A DNA stretch of 64,000 nucleotides from contig JAWQUS010000007.1 in the NCBI GenBank assembly GCA_036365455.1, positions 18,058,001 through 18,122,000 on the forward strand, given 5' to 3'. This DNA is from Macrosoma leucophasiata (Eukaryota; Arthropoda; Insecta; Lepidoptera; Hedylidae). Shown here piece after piece: positions 1 to 10,496 of this stretch; the stretch's first letter is position 1; the number at the start of each line of letters is the position of its first letter. A program made the position numbers and the translations under genes. A model generated the notes under the pieces. That model ran no database searches, was not told where the DNA came from, and worked only from the letters and a program-made list of their open reading frames with translations.

Positions 1-207
1 CTTATTTACAACATAAAATGTTTAACCAAAATCTGACAAATCACTTACTGTCGTAGGTACCACAAAACAGGATAAAAAATACGAAGCAACTTCCAAGTAG
101 GTACAGTAAGTCGTGATTTTTGTCGAGTTTGTAGATTTTCCTTATTGACATTCGCAATAATCGCAATCCGATGGATCGCAAACAAATATATACGTAGGTA
201 CCTAACT

Positions 208-272
208 TTAGGCCTGTATTCCCCGAAAGGGTACGGGTACATGCACACCAGCGATTCGCCAGTTGCGTTTTA
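208..272 (-). repeat. SINE-2 3' fragment
   Basis: Degenerate copy of the 3' part of the SINE-2 family (best copy at 13262-13585): reading minus, it carries the gcgaatcgctgg-like block followed by the region ending in ccccgaaaggg / ggcctgtatt. The tRNA-like head is absent. The rest of positions 1-643 shows no other feature; it is presumably intron or upstream sequence of the lectin gene. Confidence 0.4.
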
Positions 273-643
273 ATCACTGTATCCATCAATGTTAGCTCCG
301 TAATAACTATCACAGAGACAACAAGGTCTGCGGAGAGGCAATGCGTCTGCATTTTAATATCCATAGCATGCAGCACTTAACTTCCATGAGAGATGATCGA
401 GTTTGCCTTTACTAAGATACAGCTTTATTCCGTCATTTCGTGTATCCAATAAAAGCAATAGCGATCTATTGATATTGCTTTCGTAGGCGATATAAAACCG
501 ATAGCGATGCACCGCTATTGCTTTCATACACCGTACGAAATGGTACTTAAATTTAATCTTAGAGCAAAAGCGAATAAGTAAGCCAAGCCGTTAATTAAAT
601 AGATAATCTACTTTATTAACAAGTCAAATGGTATCAATTTCAG

Positions 644-889
644 ATTCCGAATGGCTGGGGCTACAACCCGTGGTCGCAAACTGGACACAAGAAACAGCGT
701 CAACCCGACAACGCGGAGTTTGACATCAATGGAACCACAGAATCTTGCATGAGCATCCTTAACAACGTGTACAACGATGGTATTGCGTGGCACGACGTCG
801 CTTGCTACCACGAGAAGCCCGTAGTGTGTGAGGACTCTGAGGAACTTCTCAACTACGTTGCGAGCACTAACCCCGGATTACGTCTCTGA
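644..889 (+). CDS. C-type lectin, last coding exon (immulectin-like)
   Basis: Terminal exon of a secreted C-type lectin; 81 residues then TGA. It follows a polypyrimidine-AG acceptor (AG at 642-643) and starts in phase 0, so upstream exons lie left of the window. The translation begins IPNGWGYNPW and carries the second half of a carbohydrate-recognition domain: a QPDN motif (QPD is the classical galactose-type sugar/calcium site; EPN is the mannose type), a cysteine in TTESC, the calcium-site segment WHDVAC (family WND), and the closing cysteine in VVCED. The tail EDSEELLNYV followed by NPGLRL is typical, as I recall, of lepidopteran immulectin-type lectins. Those are haemolymph pattern-recognition proteins that bind microbial sugars and promote prophenoloxidase activation or haemocyte responses. 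The function here is inferred from the family. A minus-strand ORF over the same bases is a shadow. The gene is partial because the window starts inside it. Confidence 0.85.
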   Translation: MPNGWGYNPWSQTGHKKQRQPDNAEFDINGTTESCMSILNNVYNDGIAWHDVACYHEKPVVCEDSEELLNYVASTNPGLRL

Positions 890-966
890 TTTTGGTTGAG
901 TATATTCTTTCTAACCTACACTTTTCCAAAATTCGTCAATACTCAAACCGAGTGCCTTTGGTTTTT

Positions 967-972
967 AATAAA
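967..972 (+). terminator. Polyadenylation signal of the lectin gene
   Basis: A canonical AATAAA lies 77 bases after the lectin stop codon, a normal distance for a short insect 3' UTR. Confidence 0.55.
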
Positions 973-2039
973 TTTCTACTATTCTAGTTATACTAGCAAT
1001 TATTGATGTTAAATTGCCAATTTTTATTTTCGTGTTTTCAATTAAGATGGCACCTTATTAATATAATTCAAATTATTTGACATACTGGACTTGCCATATC
1101 GGTATGATGTAGCAATTTAGCAATCTCTACTCTACACGCACTGCCTTAATTCCGTCGTACAATCAATGTACAGAATTTTATTTAAGACTAAATAATGGTA
1201 AGATTAACTAAGTTTATTTACCTAAGGGAACAATTTCTACTTGTATATATAAATAAATATACAAAAACAATTATAATTGTTTTATTTTAATATAATCAAC
1301 AACTGAATACCGAAAGGTATGCACAGACATTTTAATAGGATGTAATCCTATATAACAATATACATGTATATAATTATCAGTTTCTGATAGTCTGTCTCTA
1401 TTGGTTTACTTAAGCACCACTATCATCACAACTCAATTTTGTACGATAATTACCGCGACTGCAGCGCCTAAAGATAACTTCTAATAATTAATATCTTAAT
1501 ATCGAATAATTCACTCTCTTATACACTAGTGTCTCTGTACGGGAATTCATACTCGTTCGCCAGTGTAATTTTCAACAATAAATCGCGTAAATTCTTAACG
1601 ATTAATAACAGTATACATAAAGCAAAAATATTATTTTTTAACAGTAATATAACCAGTCAATACTTCTACTAATTCTATACAATAACTGAAAATCTGCTTC
1701 TAGTCAGTCTTCTATTGCGCTTATTAATTAAGTGCTTACTTTTTCCTTTGTATTTTAACACTTAGGTAACATAAAAATTATACTTAATATAACAAAAACT
1801 CTTTGAACAGAAATGAAGAAACAATTAATAATACCTATTATAAAGAAATTGTAACAAATTTATTTTTATGGGTTAACCAAGCGTGTATAGGTAAAAATGA
1901 AGAATTTTTTAAAACCAACTGGACGTTTATATTTGAACTTGAGGAGTAATTTCATTCCCCAACCAAATTTTACCTATTGTCATTATTTCAAGCCCTAACG
2001 TAATTATTAGGTACTTGTTATTATAGGTAGATCTAGATA
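973..2039. other. AT-rich intergenic spacer
   Basis: Spacer between the two convergent genes (lectin + and Tudor -). It is very AT-rich, with short homopolymers. I see no ORF, repeat family or hairpin worth naming. Confidence 0.6.
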
Positions 2040-2045
2040 TTTATT
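2040..2045 (-). terminator. Polyadenylation signal of the Tudor gene
   Basis: TTTATT on the plus strand reads AATAAA on the minus strand, about 210 bases beyond the TAA/TGA-side end of the Tudor coding region at 2255. It is the first canonical signal downstream and a plausible 3' end. Confidence 0.4.
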
Positions 2046-2254
2046 CAATGAAATAACTTGTATCATCTTATTTGACACATCAAAATAATATGTATTTAAT
2101 TCCATACGGGAAAGATACGGGCGATAAGCTGTAAGTTGCTGAAAAGGGGGCAAAACTACGGAGACTTCTTTTTTAAAAAAAATCAATTCAGTTAATTACA
2201 TTACACGCGCGATCAATTCATAAAAATAGTTTCTTTTCTCAATGGGATGTTCGA

Positions 2255-4463
2255 TCACAAGTTGCTTAATCGTCTGCATGTCACGCCGCAACCGACAGAC
2301 TTTCGATTCTTGTATTGCTCACACATTTTCAAATCTCTAATTTTGTTCAACAAAACATTTAACACATTATACTCATGATTGTTTACTGTAATGTATTTAT
2401 TTGAAAACATTTCAATTTCCGAAGCTGTTAATTTGTAGGCACTTTTGTCCTTTTTGTAGTTAGTCTCTATAGCTGTAACAGTGCTGCCATCTTCAGAACA
2501 TGTTGACTTCAGCAATGTTTCTATAGGAGGACACATGGAAACTATTTTTTTATACTGCTGAATATTTGTTTGTAATGTAATGGTAGCTATGCTGGGGTAC
2601 AAAAGGTCAGGTTTCAAGTTAGAGGCGTGATGTCTTCTATGAGTTGTATAATATTTTGATAGATCTAAAAGAGAATGTAGTGTTATAGCATGTGATAAAA
2701 TGAAAAAAAAAACAGAATAGGTAAATAATGAAAATTGAATATTACTTTCTAAATATACATCAGGATCTTTTTGTAAAAATATTGGCCACATTTCCAGTTC
2801 ATCTACGAGATTTACAAGTCCTTTACTAGGAATTTTAAAGTACAGATTTCCCAGAACCTACAACAATAAAATTAAATACTAATTAAAACAATAATATTAT
2901 TGTATTTTTAATAACGGTTTCAAATGGGTAGGTATATGTTTTCATTCAATAATTTCATTGCCAGGCGAACTGCTTTCATTTAACGCATTTATGAAAGTGC
3001 ATGAAATATATTATAATGCCAATCACTAGAACTTTCACACATACTTACCACATCATTGTGTTTTGTTGATAACAAGGCCATTGGCAAAAAATTTGTTCTA
3101 ACAGAACTTTTAATTAAATCCTGTACTCTTTCTATGGCACCTTTATTCCATGATGTAGTAACTTTATTTTTTATTTGACATTCTTCACTGAGTATCTGTT
3201 AATTCAGATAGATTAAATATTATTACATTTATAATTTTGTAACACAAATAGGCTATAAATTGAGTTCTATAATGACATTCATAGAAAGTAAGTTTCATAA
3301 AATAATAATAATATTCTACTATTGTGTCTTTTTAATTTCTGGCACTAGTGCAAAACAGCTTAGGCCTCAACTCTATTTTGTTGTAGATGGCTATAGTTTT
3401 CAGTATCCCAGTTTAATACCTCGTAAACCATTTATTAAATTATCATGATGGTGGCAAGTACCTGTGCAGTTTACAAAAGTGATAAGAAGGAACAAATAAT
3501 TACGAAAAAAGATCCAGATACCAAAGGTCAAAATGCAGATGTGTAGCTATATAATATCATGATAGCCCCTCTGGGATAGTGATTATGGGGCCATACAATA
3601 AAATAAACCAAATACACAACAACATATATCATGCTTGTACATATTTTCAGTAGGTAGGTATATACTCACATACACACATAGTTACATACTCACCTTATCT
3701 ATTGGAGTTATGCCATGAACGCTGGCTTCAAAAACTTTTGTTGGTATTTTTTTGTATTCTGGAGGTAGATTAGTGTAAATGGTCTTATCATTGGGACGCA
3801 AAAATATTCCATAGTCTACCAACCAAATTAAAAACTGTGTTTCCATGGTTACTATTCCTCTAGTCCATTTGTTGTTCCACATCACAGCAATGTACTGGAA
3901 AATTAAAATTATTTTATGCTTTTAATCTCTCCAGACACGAGAAAAATATGACATTTGAAATTCAATTGTGTCTCGCTGCCGGTTGCCGTACGATCCTTGA
4001 AGGATTAATAGAATAAAAGACAATACCTTATATTGTTGTATAAAAATTGGCCTAACACAATTTTATTAATAGGTGAAAAATATTCAGATTACTCTATTTT
4101 TGAACCTACTCAACAAGTACAAGTAGGTACCTACACTTAGCTATTTGAGGACACCAGACAAGATATTTATACCTTTCTTATCCTACTATCTTTAAGATTT
4201 TTAAATCCTGTTTGTTTTGTCTAAAAGTAGGTAGGTACACACAGATTTCTTAGCAAGTTTTACAAATTCAGGGATGTAAGTTTTACAATAACACTTGCTC
4301 TTACCTGACCATGATCCATATCGGATATAGCTGACTTCCTGGACAACACCTGCGAAGATTCCACGTCCACTGCGTTTTCAAATAAACTCATATCTTTCCC
4401 TTGAACATCGGGTATACAAAAGAATGAGAAAGGATTTGTAAATGTAGTTAGACGGACATTCAT
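2255..4463 (-). CDS. Tudor-domain protein, TDRD12 N-terminus-like
   Basis: Five coding exons in minus order: 4463-4305, 3894-3694, 3195-3049, 2857-2746 and 2664-2255, all joining in frame across GT-AG sites (first three junctions phase 0, last phase 1). The protein is about 342 residues. The start is the first ATG of the first exon (MNVRLTTF). Exon 1 has the segment NPFSFFCIPDV. Exon 2 holds a Tudor core with YIAVMWNNKW, TRGIV and the hallmark FLIWLVDYG (about residues 54-82). Exons 3-4 continue as an extended-Tudor flank (SWNKGAIERV, GNLYFKIP). The order resembles the first Tudor region of TDRD12/Yb proteins, germline piRNA-pathway factors, but no helicase or second Tudor follows. Tudor domains bind symmetrically dimethylated arginine, often on PIWI proteins; ligand and pathway here are inference. 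Reading through 2665-2745 instead would add 27 residues including a poly-Phe hydrophobic stretch, which is probably an intron tract and not a membrane segment. The last 137 residues match nothing I recognise. Confidence 0.8.
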
Positions 4464-5247
4464 TTTCCTATACCTAAAATCAACCTAAAATATAATTAAA
4501 TCACCATGAAATCACGAACGGACACCTGCAATGGCCTAATGAATTATATGGTCAGATAAATAATACATACGTAAGTAATACTTTTATATAAATTTTATTT
4601 TTATTCAGCACTCGTTAAAAATGCAGAGTAATCGACCGCCAGTACCTTCGAAAATATAAACAACTTTATTTAAAGTTATAAAGAAACAAAACAAGTTAAA
4701 ATCAAACAAACGCTTCAATTTGAAATTTGAAACATTTTGACACTTTACAGCAGACGATGACAGTTAACAGTAAATTACATTTTGATTTTGACATTGTTAT
4801 TTTTGTTATCTGTGGAATTAGTTTACGTTCATGCATTATTACAGTAAAATGCAATCTAAACAAAACAAAACGTTTATTTATGACTTTGTGACACATGATC
4901 GGTAGCTATCTAATATAGGTCTAATAAAGGTAAGTATTGTTCAGAAATGCTGATAGCTCAAAATCAAACTTTCCAATGTGTATCGAAAAGTGCAAATTGC
5001 TGGTCAATAGCACCCGGTTTCTCGAACGATTGAATACATCCATCAGATACAATTTGGACACATAGGTAGGCACCCCATGACCCGTATAGATTTCAAATAA
5101 AAAAAATATGTAGGTAACATACTTTAATTTAAGTAAATATAGTAGTTACTTATTTATTTTTTAAGATTGCCATAGTCAATGGATAATTAGAAGCGACCTT
5201 AGAACGCCTACTAGGAACTTTTTTATTATTTAACTATCTAACTATTT
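4464..5247. other. Upstream region of the Tudor gene
   Basis: Lies 5' of the Tudor start codon and should contain its promoter and 5' UTR. It is AT-rich, has no clear TATA box at a decisive position and no repeat family I recognise. Small minus-strand ORFs here lack coding character. Confidence 0.5.
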
Positions 5248-5440
5248 AACGACTCCGTTAGTCCAGCGGTGTGGGATGACCGTTTGATCCGTAGGGTCGC
5301 GGGTTTGATCGCACCGGGCCAAATATTTGTATGGCCCACAGATATTTGTTTCGGATCTGGGTGTTTGTGTATGTGTTGTAAGTATACAACGGCACTCATG
5401 ACACAGGTTTATACTTACTGTGAGGCTGTGAGAGTGTAAG
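5248..5440 (+). repeat. SINE-1, tRNA-derived
   Basis: Starts with a tRNA-like head: gactccgttagtccagcggt resembles an A box, and the B-box-like GGGTTTGATC lies about 45 bases on. A non-tRNA body follows with repeated 'atttgtatggcccacagata'. A reverse copy is present at 43360-43485. It is not a functional tRNA gene because no cloverleaf closes. Confidence 0.6.
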
Positions 5441-5494
5441 CGTATTTTATTTAGTTATTTATCTTTTTATTACCAATTCAAAACATTCTGTTAC

Positions 5495-5808
5495 ACACAC
5501 ACACACACACACAGTTCACATTCTTGGTCGGTACTTGAATAATGTGAATACTGTAACCTATGAACATCTTTACAAAAAGGATAGATTTCCATGCAGATGC
5601 GTTGCCACCAGATGCGTTGCCACTCTTGAGGCCTAAGTTGATAGGCAGTTGTATTGTACCGGAAATTATGGCCCGTACATAATACCACCTGACCGGAACA
5701 CGACAGCGCTGAACACTACTATTTAGCGGCAAGTAGATTATATACTAAAGCAGCATTGCTTGTGTCCGCGAGCTCCGTCAGTTCCGTCACTGGAGCTTTA
5801 CCACCAGT
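5495..5808 (-). repeat. Rep-A copy, degenerate head
   Basis: Copy of the dominant repeat of the window. It has blocks gatgcgttgccactc, ggaaattatggcccgtac, cacctgaccggaacacg and the terminal ggagctttaccaccagt. A short (AC)n microsatellite sits at its A-tail side (about 5496-5513). The block gatgcgttgcca is locally duplicated. Confidence 0.75.
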
Positions 5809-6008
5809 TAAACAAGAGTTAAACCTACCTACTAAGTATGCGCCTTATAAAAATTCAAAGCAATTATTACGTTGAAGATAAGAGAGTGTGGTAACTGACT
5901 TGTTAGAGACACGGTTAGAGAAGCTAAGCTTTTAATTCCTAATGATGCTCGCATACTCCCTAAGACATTGTTCAAGAATACGATAGACCTATTATTTATT
6001 TTGTACAA

Positions 6009-6424
6009 GCTGACCTGGCAAGCTTCGTATTGCCTCAGAATAAAAATAATGTGTCAAAAGTTTGATATACCTATACGGACTATTAGTATGGAAAAATAAA
6101 ATTGTGGTTTTTATTATTTCCCTTCAATTTCTTCATATTTTCTTACCTTTTAAACCTTCCCTGGACTTACAAAAATAATTCAAAACCAAAATTAGCCAAA
6201 TCGGTCTAGCCGTTCTCGAGTTTTAGCGAGATTAACGAACAAAAAAGCAATTGTAAAATAAATAAAAAAGTAAATAAATATAATCAAAATAAATAAATTG
6301 AAGAGAAATAGTAAAAACCACAATTTTATTTTCCCATACAAATAGTCCGTATTACTCCGTATCTATCAAACTTTGACACATTAATTCATTTTGAGGCAAT
6401 GCGAAGTTCGCCGGATCAGCTAGT
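6009..6424. repeat. Foldback element with ~110-bp inverted arms
   Basis: About 6018-6131 and 6296-6411 are inverted copies of each other at roughly 90% identity. Both contain aatgtgtcaaa, gtttgata and aaaattgtggttttta. Outer ends read AGCTGACCTGGC and its complement-like GCCGGATCAGCT. The ~165-bp centre has a LINE-tail-like phrase (ccaaatcggtctagccgttc). No coding capacity. Confidence 0.65.
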
Positions 6425-6730
6425 TTTTATATCTATAGATAGATTGGCAAATTTTGAAAATAAGTACATTAATTACTTAATACAAACATTTACAAGGTGA
6501 TTACAATCATTTAATATGCTTTTAATAGAAGTTAAAAGTAGAGATGCGGATATTACTTTTGCCTTGGGGTCTTGAAGGAGTGCCGGATCTGCCGGGTCCC
6601 ATCTATAGTTAAAAAGTTCCACCTTACTTCTGTGCCATTATTGTCATGACATGACGTTTTGGTTTCGGATATAACGGAATGGAACATCTTCTCAAGAGCC
6701 TTTACATATTATTGGCCTAATACCGTAGTT

Positions 6731-6780
6731 CAGCAGTCGACAACCCACGGCCCGCAAGCCGCGTTTGCGGCGCGACTCTC
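6731..6780 (+). repeat. hAT terminal fragment
   Basis: cagcagtcgacaacccacgg followed by a GC-rich palindrome (cccgcaagccgcgtttgcgg) resembles the end of Charlie-type hAT elements as I remember them. No partner end is visible, so this is a truncated relic. Confidence 0.35.
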
Positions 6781-6911
6781 TATGCCACTCGCGACAGTTA
6801 TTTTTAATATGATGACGAATTCTTCCTGGTCTCAGCATCGGAGTGATGGGTTTAGGTTTTCTGCTTGGTTATTCGATCGCCTCAAAAATCTACTCTCTTC
6901 GGCTTATGCTT

Positions 6912-7115
6912 CATACACACGTAACGATTTATCGTAGCGATTAATCTGTGCAGACTACTGCAGACTAGTTTGCGCAATTTTATCGATCGTGTGCATGAAA
7001 AATCGTTGTCGATAATCGTTCATCGATGGCTGTTGCAATTTACATTAGATAAATCGTTGTCGATTGCGTTTGCACGTGGTTTGCACAGTTTTATCGTCGC
7101 GTGTGGACGGTGATC
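6912..7115. repeat. Small MITE-like element
   Basis: Ends are loosely inverted (cacacgtaacgatttatcg at left; ttttatcgtcgcgtgtgg at right), and the interior repeats the motif aaatcgttgtcgat in both orientations. About 200 bp, no ORF. The imperfect symmetry makes the assignment tentative. The neighbouring 7116-7499 holds nothing recognisable. Confidence 0.35.
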
Positions 7116-7499
7116 GCTCACTCGCTCAGTTCATCAGTAAGTACCTACTCGAGTACTCCACGCGCGTGCGCTTTGCTTTCAGGGACATGTCAGAGACGAA
7201 AGAAGTAGACACCGCGAACAACTGCAAGATTTTATGTAAAGTTACAGAAACAAAACGATTTAAATAAACGAAAAAGATTTTAATATGCCTCTTCACTTAT
7301 CCTTTTATGGTTATGTCAACCTTTGGGGACGAATTTCAACATTTATCAAGTTGGTATGAGATAATTGTTGGAAATTGTAAGTATGAGGCATTTGTGATTT
7401 TTAAGATTTGCTATTGAAATTGATGCTAGTTCGTTTCATTTTTGTTTGGTTTCGAGTTTAAATTTCTGGGCACTGAATACTACGCCGATCCGACATGAC

Positions 7500-7755
7500 A
7501 GCACCACCGCATTACCTACCTAATCTACCTGCCGTTAAACGGTAGTGTTCAGAACTATCGTGTTCCGGTCAGGTGGTAATGTACGGCCCTGTAATTTCCG
7601 GCACAGAGGCATAACACCCAATGCCTCAAGAGTGACAGCGCATCTGCATTTTGACCTCTGGTCATTGTGTGGGTGTCTATAGGCTGCAGTCATCACTTAA
7701 CATCAATATGAACTGCACGCAAGTTTGCCACTTCAATAATATAAAAAAAAAGTGT
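7500..7755 (+). repeat. Rep-A copy, 5'-truncated
   Basis: Begins at gcaccaccgcattacc, passes through tcgtgttccggtcaggtgg and ggctgcagtcatcactt, and ends in gtttgccacttc plus an A-rich tail. The first ~45 bp of the family consensus are missing. Confidence 0.75.
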
Positions 7756-7861
7756 GATCAGCAAGTGATCGTGTTGATCCCGAACGGATCCGTAATTTCC
7801 GACCCAAAAGCATAACAGCTTAGGTGTCAAGAATGGCAACGCATATCTACATTGAAATACC
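7756..7861 (+). repeat. Rep-A relic interrupted by the hAT
   Basis: A diverged Rep-A segment: tccgtaatttccgacccaaaa, gcataacagcttaggtgtc, atggcaacgcat. It ends at 7861 with GAAATACC, the target site of the hAT insertion; the same eight bases resume at 10489. Confidence 0.55.
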
Positions 7862-8143
7862 CAGGGGTGTATTTACCCTAGGGGCAGAAGGGCTACAGCC
7901 CGGGGCGGCAAGTCGCTAGGGGCGCCCCAAGGGCGTTGGTTTGGACTTTGAAAAAATACAAAAATATATTTTAAGACATAAGCCTAGAACGCCCCTGAGA
8001 CACGTTTCCACATGTTGATTTCATATCTGAAGAAATTTAAAGCCGCCCCTTGTGTTGTGCGCGGATTACATGTCTGATGAAATTAGAAATTCAATTGAAA
8101 TACTTCAATTGAACAAAACTTAAATATAATTTTTGGGGAAATA

Positions 8144-9397
8144 GGTTGGGGAAAAAGTCTTTTCGCATTATTATGTATGAACTTGTAAAAAAATCTCTTT
8201 GGCTGTAGTATTTGTATCTGGCTGGTTTTGGTATCATTGAAAGTTAAAATTTTAAAGAACATAATTCCAAATTCAAAATAGGCAAATGTGTGATTTTCAT
8301 TTGTTTTTCGTACTGTCAAGATGAGTAAATCTAATGAAGAAATTCTATACATTTTAAAATTTTACTACAAAAAAGGTAAAAATGCAACGCAAGCAGCGAA
8401 AAAAATTTGCGATGTTTATGGACCTAGTGCAGTGTCTGTGAGAGTAGCACAAATTTGGTTTAAGCGTTTTCAATCCGGAAATTTTGATGTCAAAGATGCA
8501 CCTCTCTCTGGTCGCCCTATTACGGATAAAATGGATGCCATTTTTGAAAAAGTGGAGCAAGATCGACATATCAGTAGTTACGACGTAGCTGAAGAACTGA
8601 GAATTAATCACAAAACAGTTTTGGCGCATTTGAAAAAAGCTGAGTACAAAAAAAAGCTCCATATTTGGATACCTCACGAGCTCACTGAAAGAAACCTAAT
8701 GAACCGTGTACTCATTTGTGATTCTTTATTACGACGTAATGAAACCGAATCATTTTTGAAGAAGCTGATAACTGGTGATGAAAAGTGGATCACGTACGAC
8801 AAGAACGTGCGAAAAAGGTCGTGGTCGAAGGCCGGTCAGGCTTCACAGACTGTGGCGAAACCCGGGTTAACTCGCAATAAGGTGATGTTGTGTGTGTGGT
8901 GGGATTGGAAGGGCATTATTCATTATGAGCTATTACCACCAGGCAGGACTATCGATTCTGAACTCTACTGCGAACAACTGACGAGATTAAAGCAAGAAGT
9001 TGAGAGAAAGCGGCCGGAATTGATCAACAGAAGGGGGGGGGGGGGGTACATCTATAGCCACTCAGCAAAAATTAAGAGAGTTTGGCTGGGAGGTGTTAAT
9101 GCATCCGCCGTATAGTCCTGACCTTGCACCATCAGATTTCCACCTGTTTCGGTCTCTTCAGAATTCTTTATGCAATGTTAGGTTAACATCACGAGAGGAC
9201 TGCCAAATCCACTTGTCGCGGTATTTTGATGAGAAGTTTCAAAATTTTCATAGCAATAGGATCATGTCCCTACCTACAAGATGGCAAAAGGTTATCGAAC
9301 AAAATGGTACATACATACTTTAGTTAAATTTAAATAAACTATATTAAAAAATGTTTTGAATTATCTTAAAAAATGCGAAGAAACTTTTTCCCCAACC
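8144..9397 (+). mobile_element. mariner transposon (full length, inactive)
   Basis: Inverted termini GGTTGGGGAAAAAGTCTTTT at left and its slightly diverged mirror (AAACTTTTTCCCCAACC) at right are bounded by TA on both sides (8142-8143, 9398-9399), the mariner target site. Length 1,254 bp is close to the ~1.3 kb norm. The transposase gene inside is broken. A second copy starts at 63769. Confidence 0.92.
8321..9323 (+). pseudogene. Broken mariner transposase
   Basis: Starts MSKSNEEILY. The N-terminal paired-like DNA-binding region includes VAQIWFKRFQSGNF and SGRP; WIPHEL precedes the catalytic core. The first catalytic Asp lies in TGDEKWITYD. At a run of about eleven G (near 9037) the frame is lost, and the segment normally carrying the second catalytic Asp (the HDNARPH-type motif) is deleted. 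The frame resumes at about 9093 with HPPYSPDLAPSDFHLF, holding the third catalytic Asp, and ends NGTYIL. The 264-residue ORF read through the G run ends in meaningless sequence. Cut-and-paste activity is therefore lost, although the ends could be acted on in trans. Confidence 0.9.
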
Positions 9398-10190
9398 TAA
9401 TATTTACGTAGTTGGGTACCTACATACATGTCTAAGAAGTATTACATTATCGTATTCTCATTAACTCTCTTGAGGAACACTGGATTCCCCACCAATATCC
9501 CAGAGAGAACTTGATTGGAGATTAAAGATATTACCTAAAAACAACGGTGTAGAATGTCATTGCCTAAAAATTAAAATTCGTTAGAAGTAGGTATTTTAAT
9601 TGAGATGATTACTCGGAACGTTAAGTATTATTCGCAGTGTTAATTTCAATTCAATTCAATTTCACTTAATTTTTATTTCACTTGAAACGTACAAATTTAT
9701 TTTGTCATCCTTTGTTATCTGAAGTCTTTAGTTTAAAAAATGGACAGTGATAATCTTGGACGTTCGTCATCGGGGGGGTGGCAGAGGGGGGCACCTCTAG
9801 AAACTAAAAGCAGCACAATTTACAGCACAGACTGATATGTACCATAAGTATAGGTACCAACCTGGCCCCTCTAGAGCCAATCTGTCCTCCCCTATAGTCA
9901 AATCGCCCTCTCTAATTCGTTGGCTGGCGACGTCTTTGGTGATGATGACAGCGCTGAACGAGCAAATAGTCAAATACCATGTAAAAGATAACGTCAAAAG
10001 CTTTGACCAATTACGTATTGCTGAACATTCACGGTAATTTCGCAACAAAAAGTCTTTATCAAAAATAAAGCTATGGGTTTTTGGCTCAACTGAATTCCTT
10101 AGAAACAGCGATATTATCCGAATTCTGGGGATCAGCCCTAAAACAATTTAATACCGTTTCCTCCTTTTTCGAAGTCGGTTAAAAAATGAT

Positions 10191-10409
10191 TTGAAAGTGG
10201 CGTTTCCTTGCATTGAAATTGCGTGGCGCATATTTCTTTGTACTGCAGTAACGAATTGTAGCTCATTTTCGGTACTCAAAAGGATAAAAAACTATTTGAG
10301 ATCGCATCTTATCGAAGAATGGCTTAATAATTCGGCAATTTCAATAATCGAAGCCGGTTTAACAAATAAAATTGACGACGACAATGTAACAGGTAAACCA
10401 ATTTGTTAA
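10191..10409 (+). pseudogene. hAT dimerisation-domain remnant
   Basis: The frame reads FPCIEIAWRIFL, then SSFSVLKRIKNYLRSHL and NNSAISIIE. It corresponds to the hAT C-terminal dimerisation region, whose usual form is CERSFSKLKLIKNYLRS. The first Cys-Glu-Arg is eroded. The same domain is better preserved at 38379-38762 (minus). The rest of the transposase is missing or scrambled between 9400 and 10190. Confidence 0.6.
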
Positions 10410-10496
10410 AAATGTTGTCCATGGAATAAGAATGTAAATATAAAATCTACCTTTGACCCGGGGCGCGCTATCTTAAAATACGCCCCTGGAAATACC

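Larger units (their letters stand above)
7862..10488 (+). mobile_element. hAT transposon, decayed, with nested mariner
   Basis: Termini are CAGGGGTGTATTTA at left and the inverted TAAAATACGCCCCTG at right, flanked by a perfect 8-bp duplication GAAATACC (7854-7861 and 10489-10496). This is diagnostic of hAT. The subterminal regions are G/C-rich (cccggggcggcaagt; cccggggcgcgc). Only C-terminal transposase remnants survive (10191-10409), and a mariner occupies 8144-9397, so native hAT sequence is about 1.37 kb. It is non-autonomous. Confidence 0.85.

Noticed and set aside
3260..3448. 62-codon plus ORF with a hydrophobic start
   Set aside because: It lies in an intron on the opposite strand of the Tudor gene, is AT-rich and has no supporting features.
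8321..9115. 264-residue 'intact' transposase ORF
   Set aside because: The frame continues through the G run only by accident; catalytic residue region missing and the C-terminus is out of frame.
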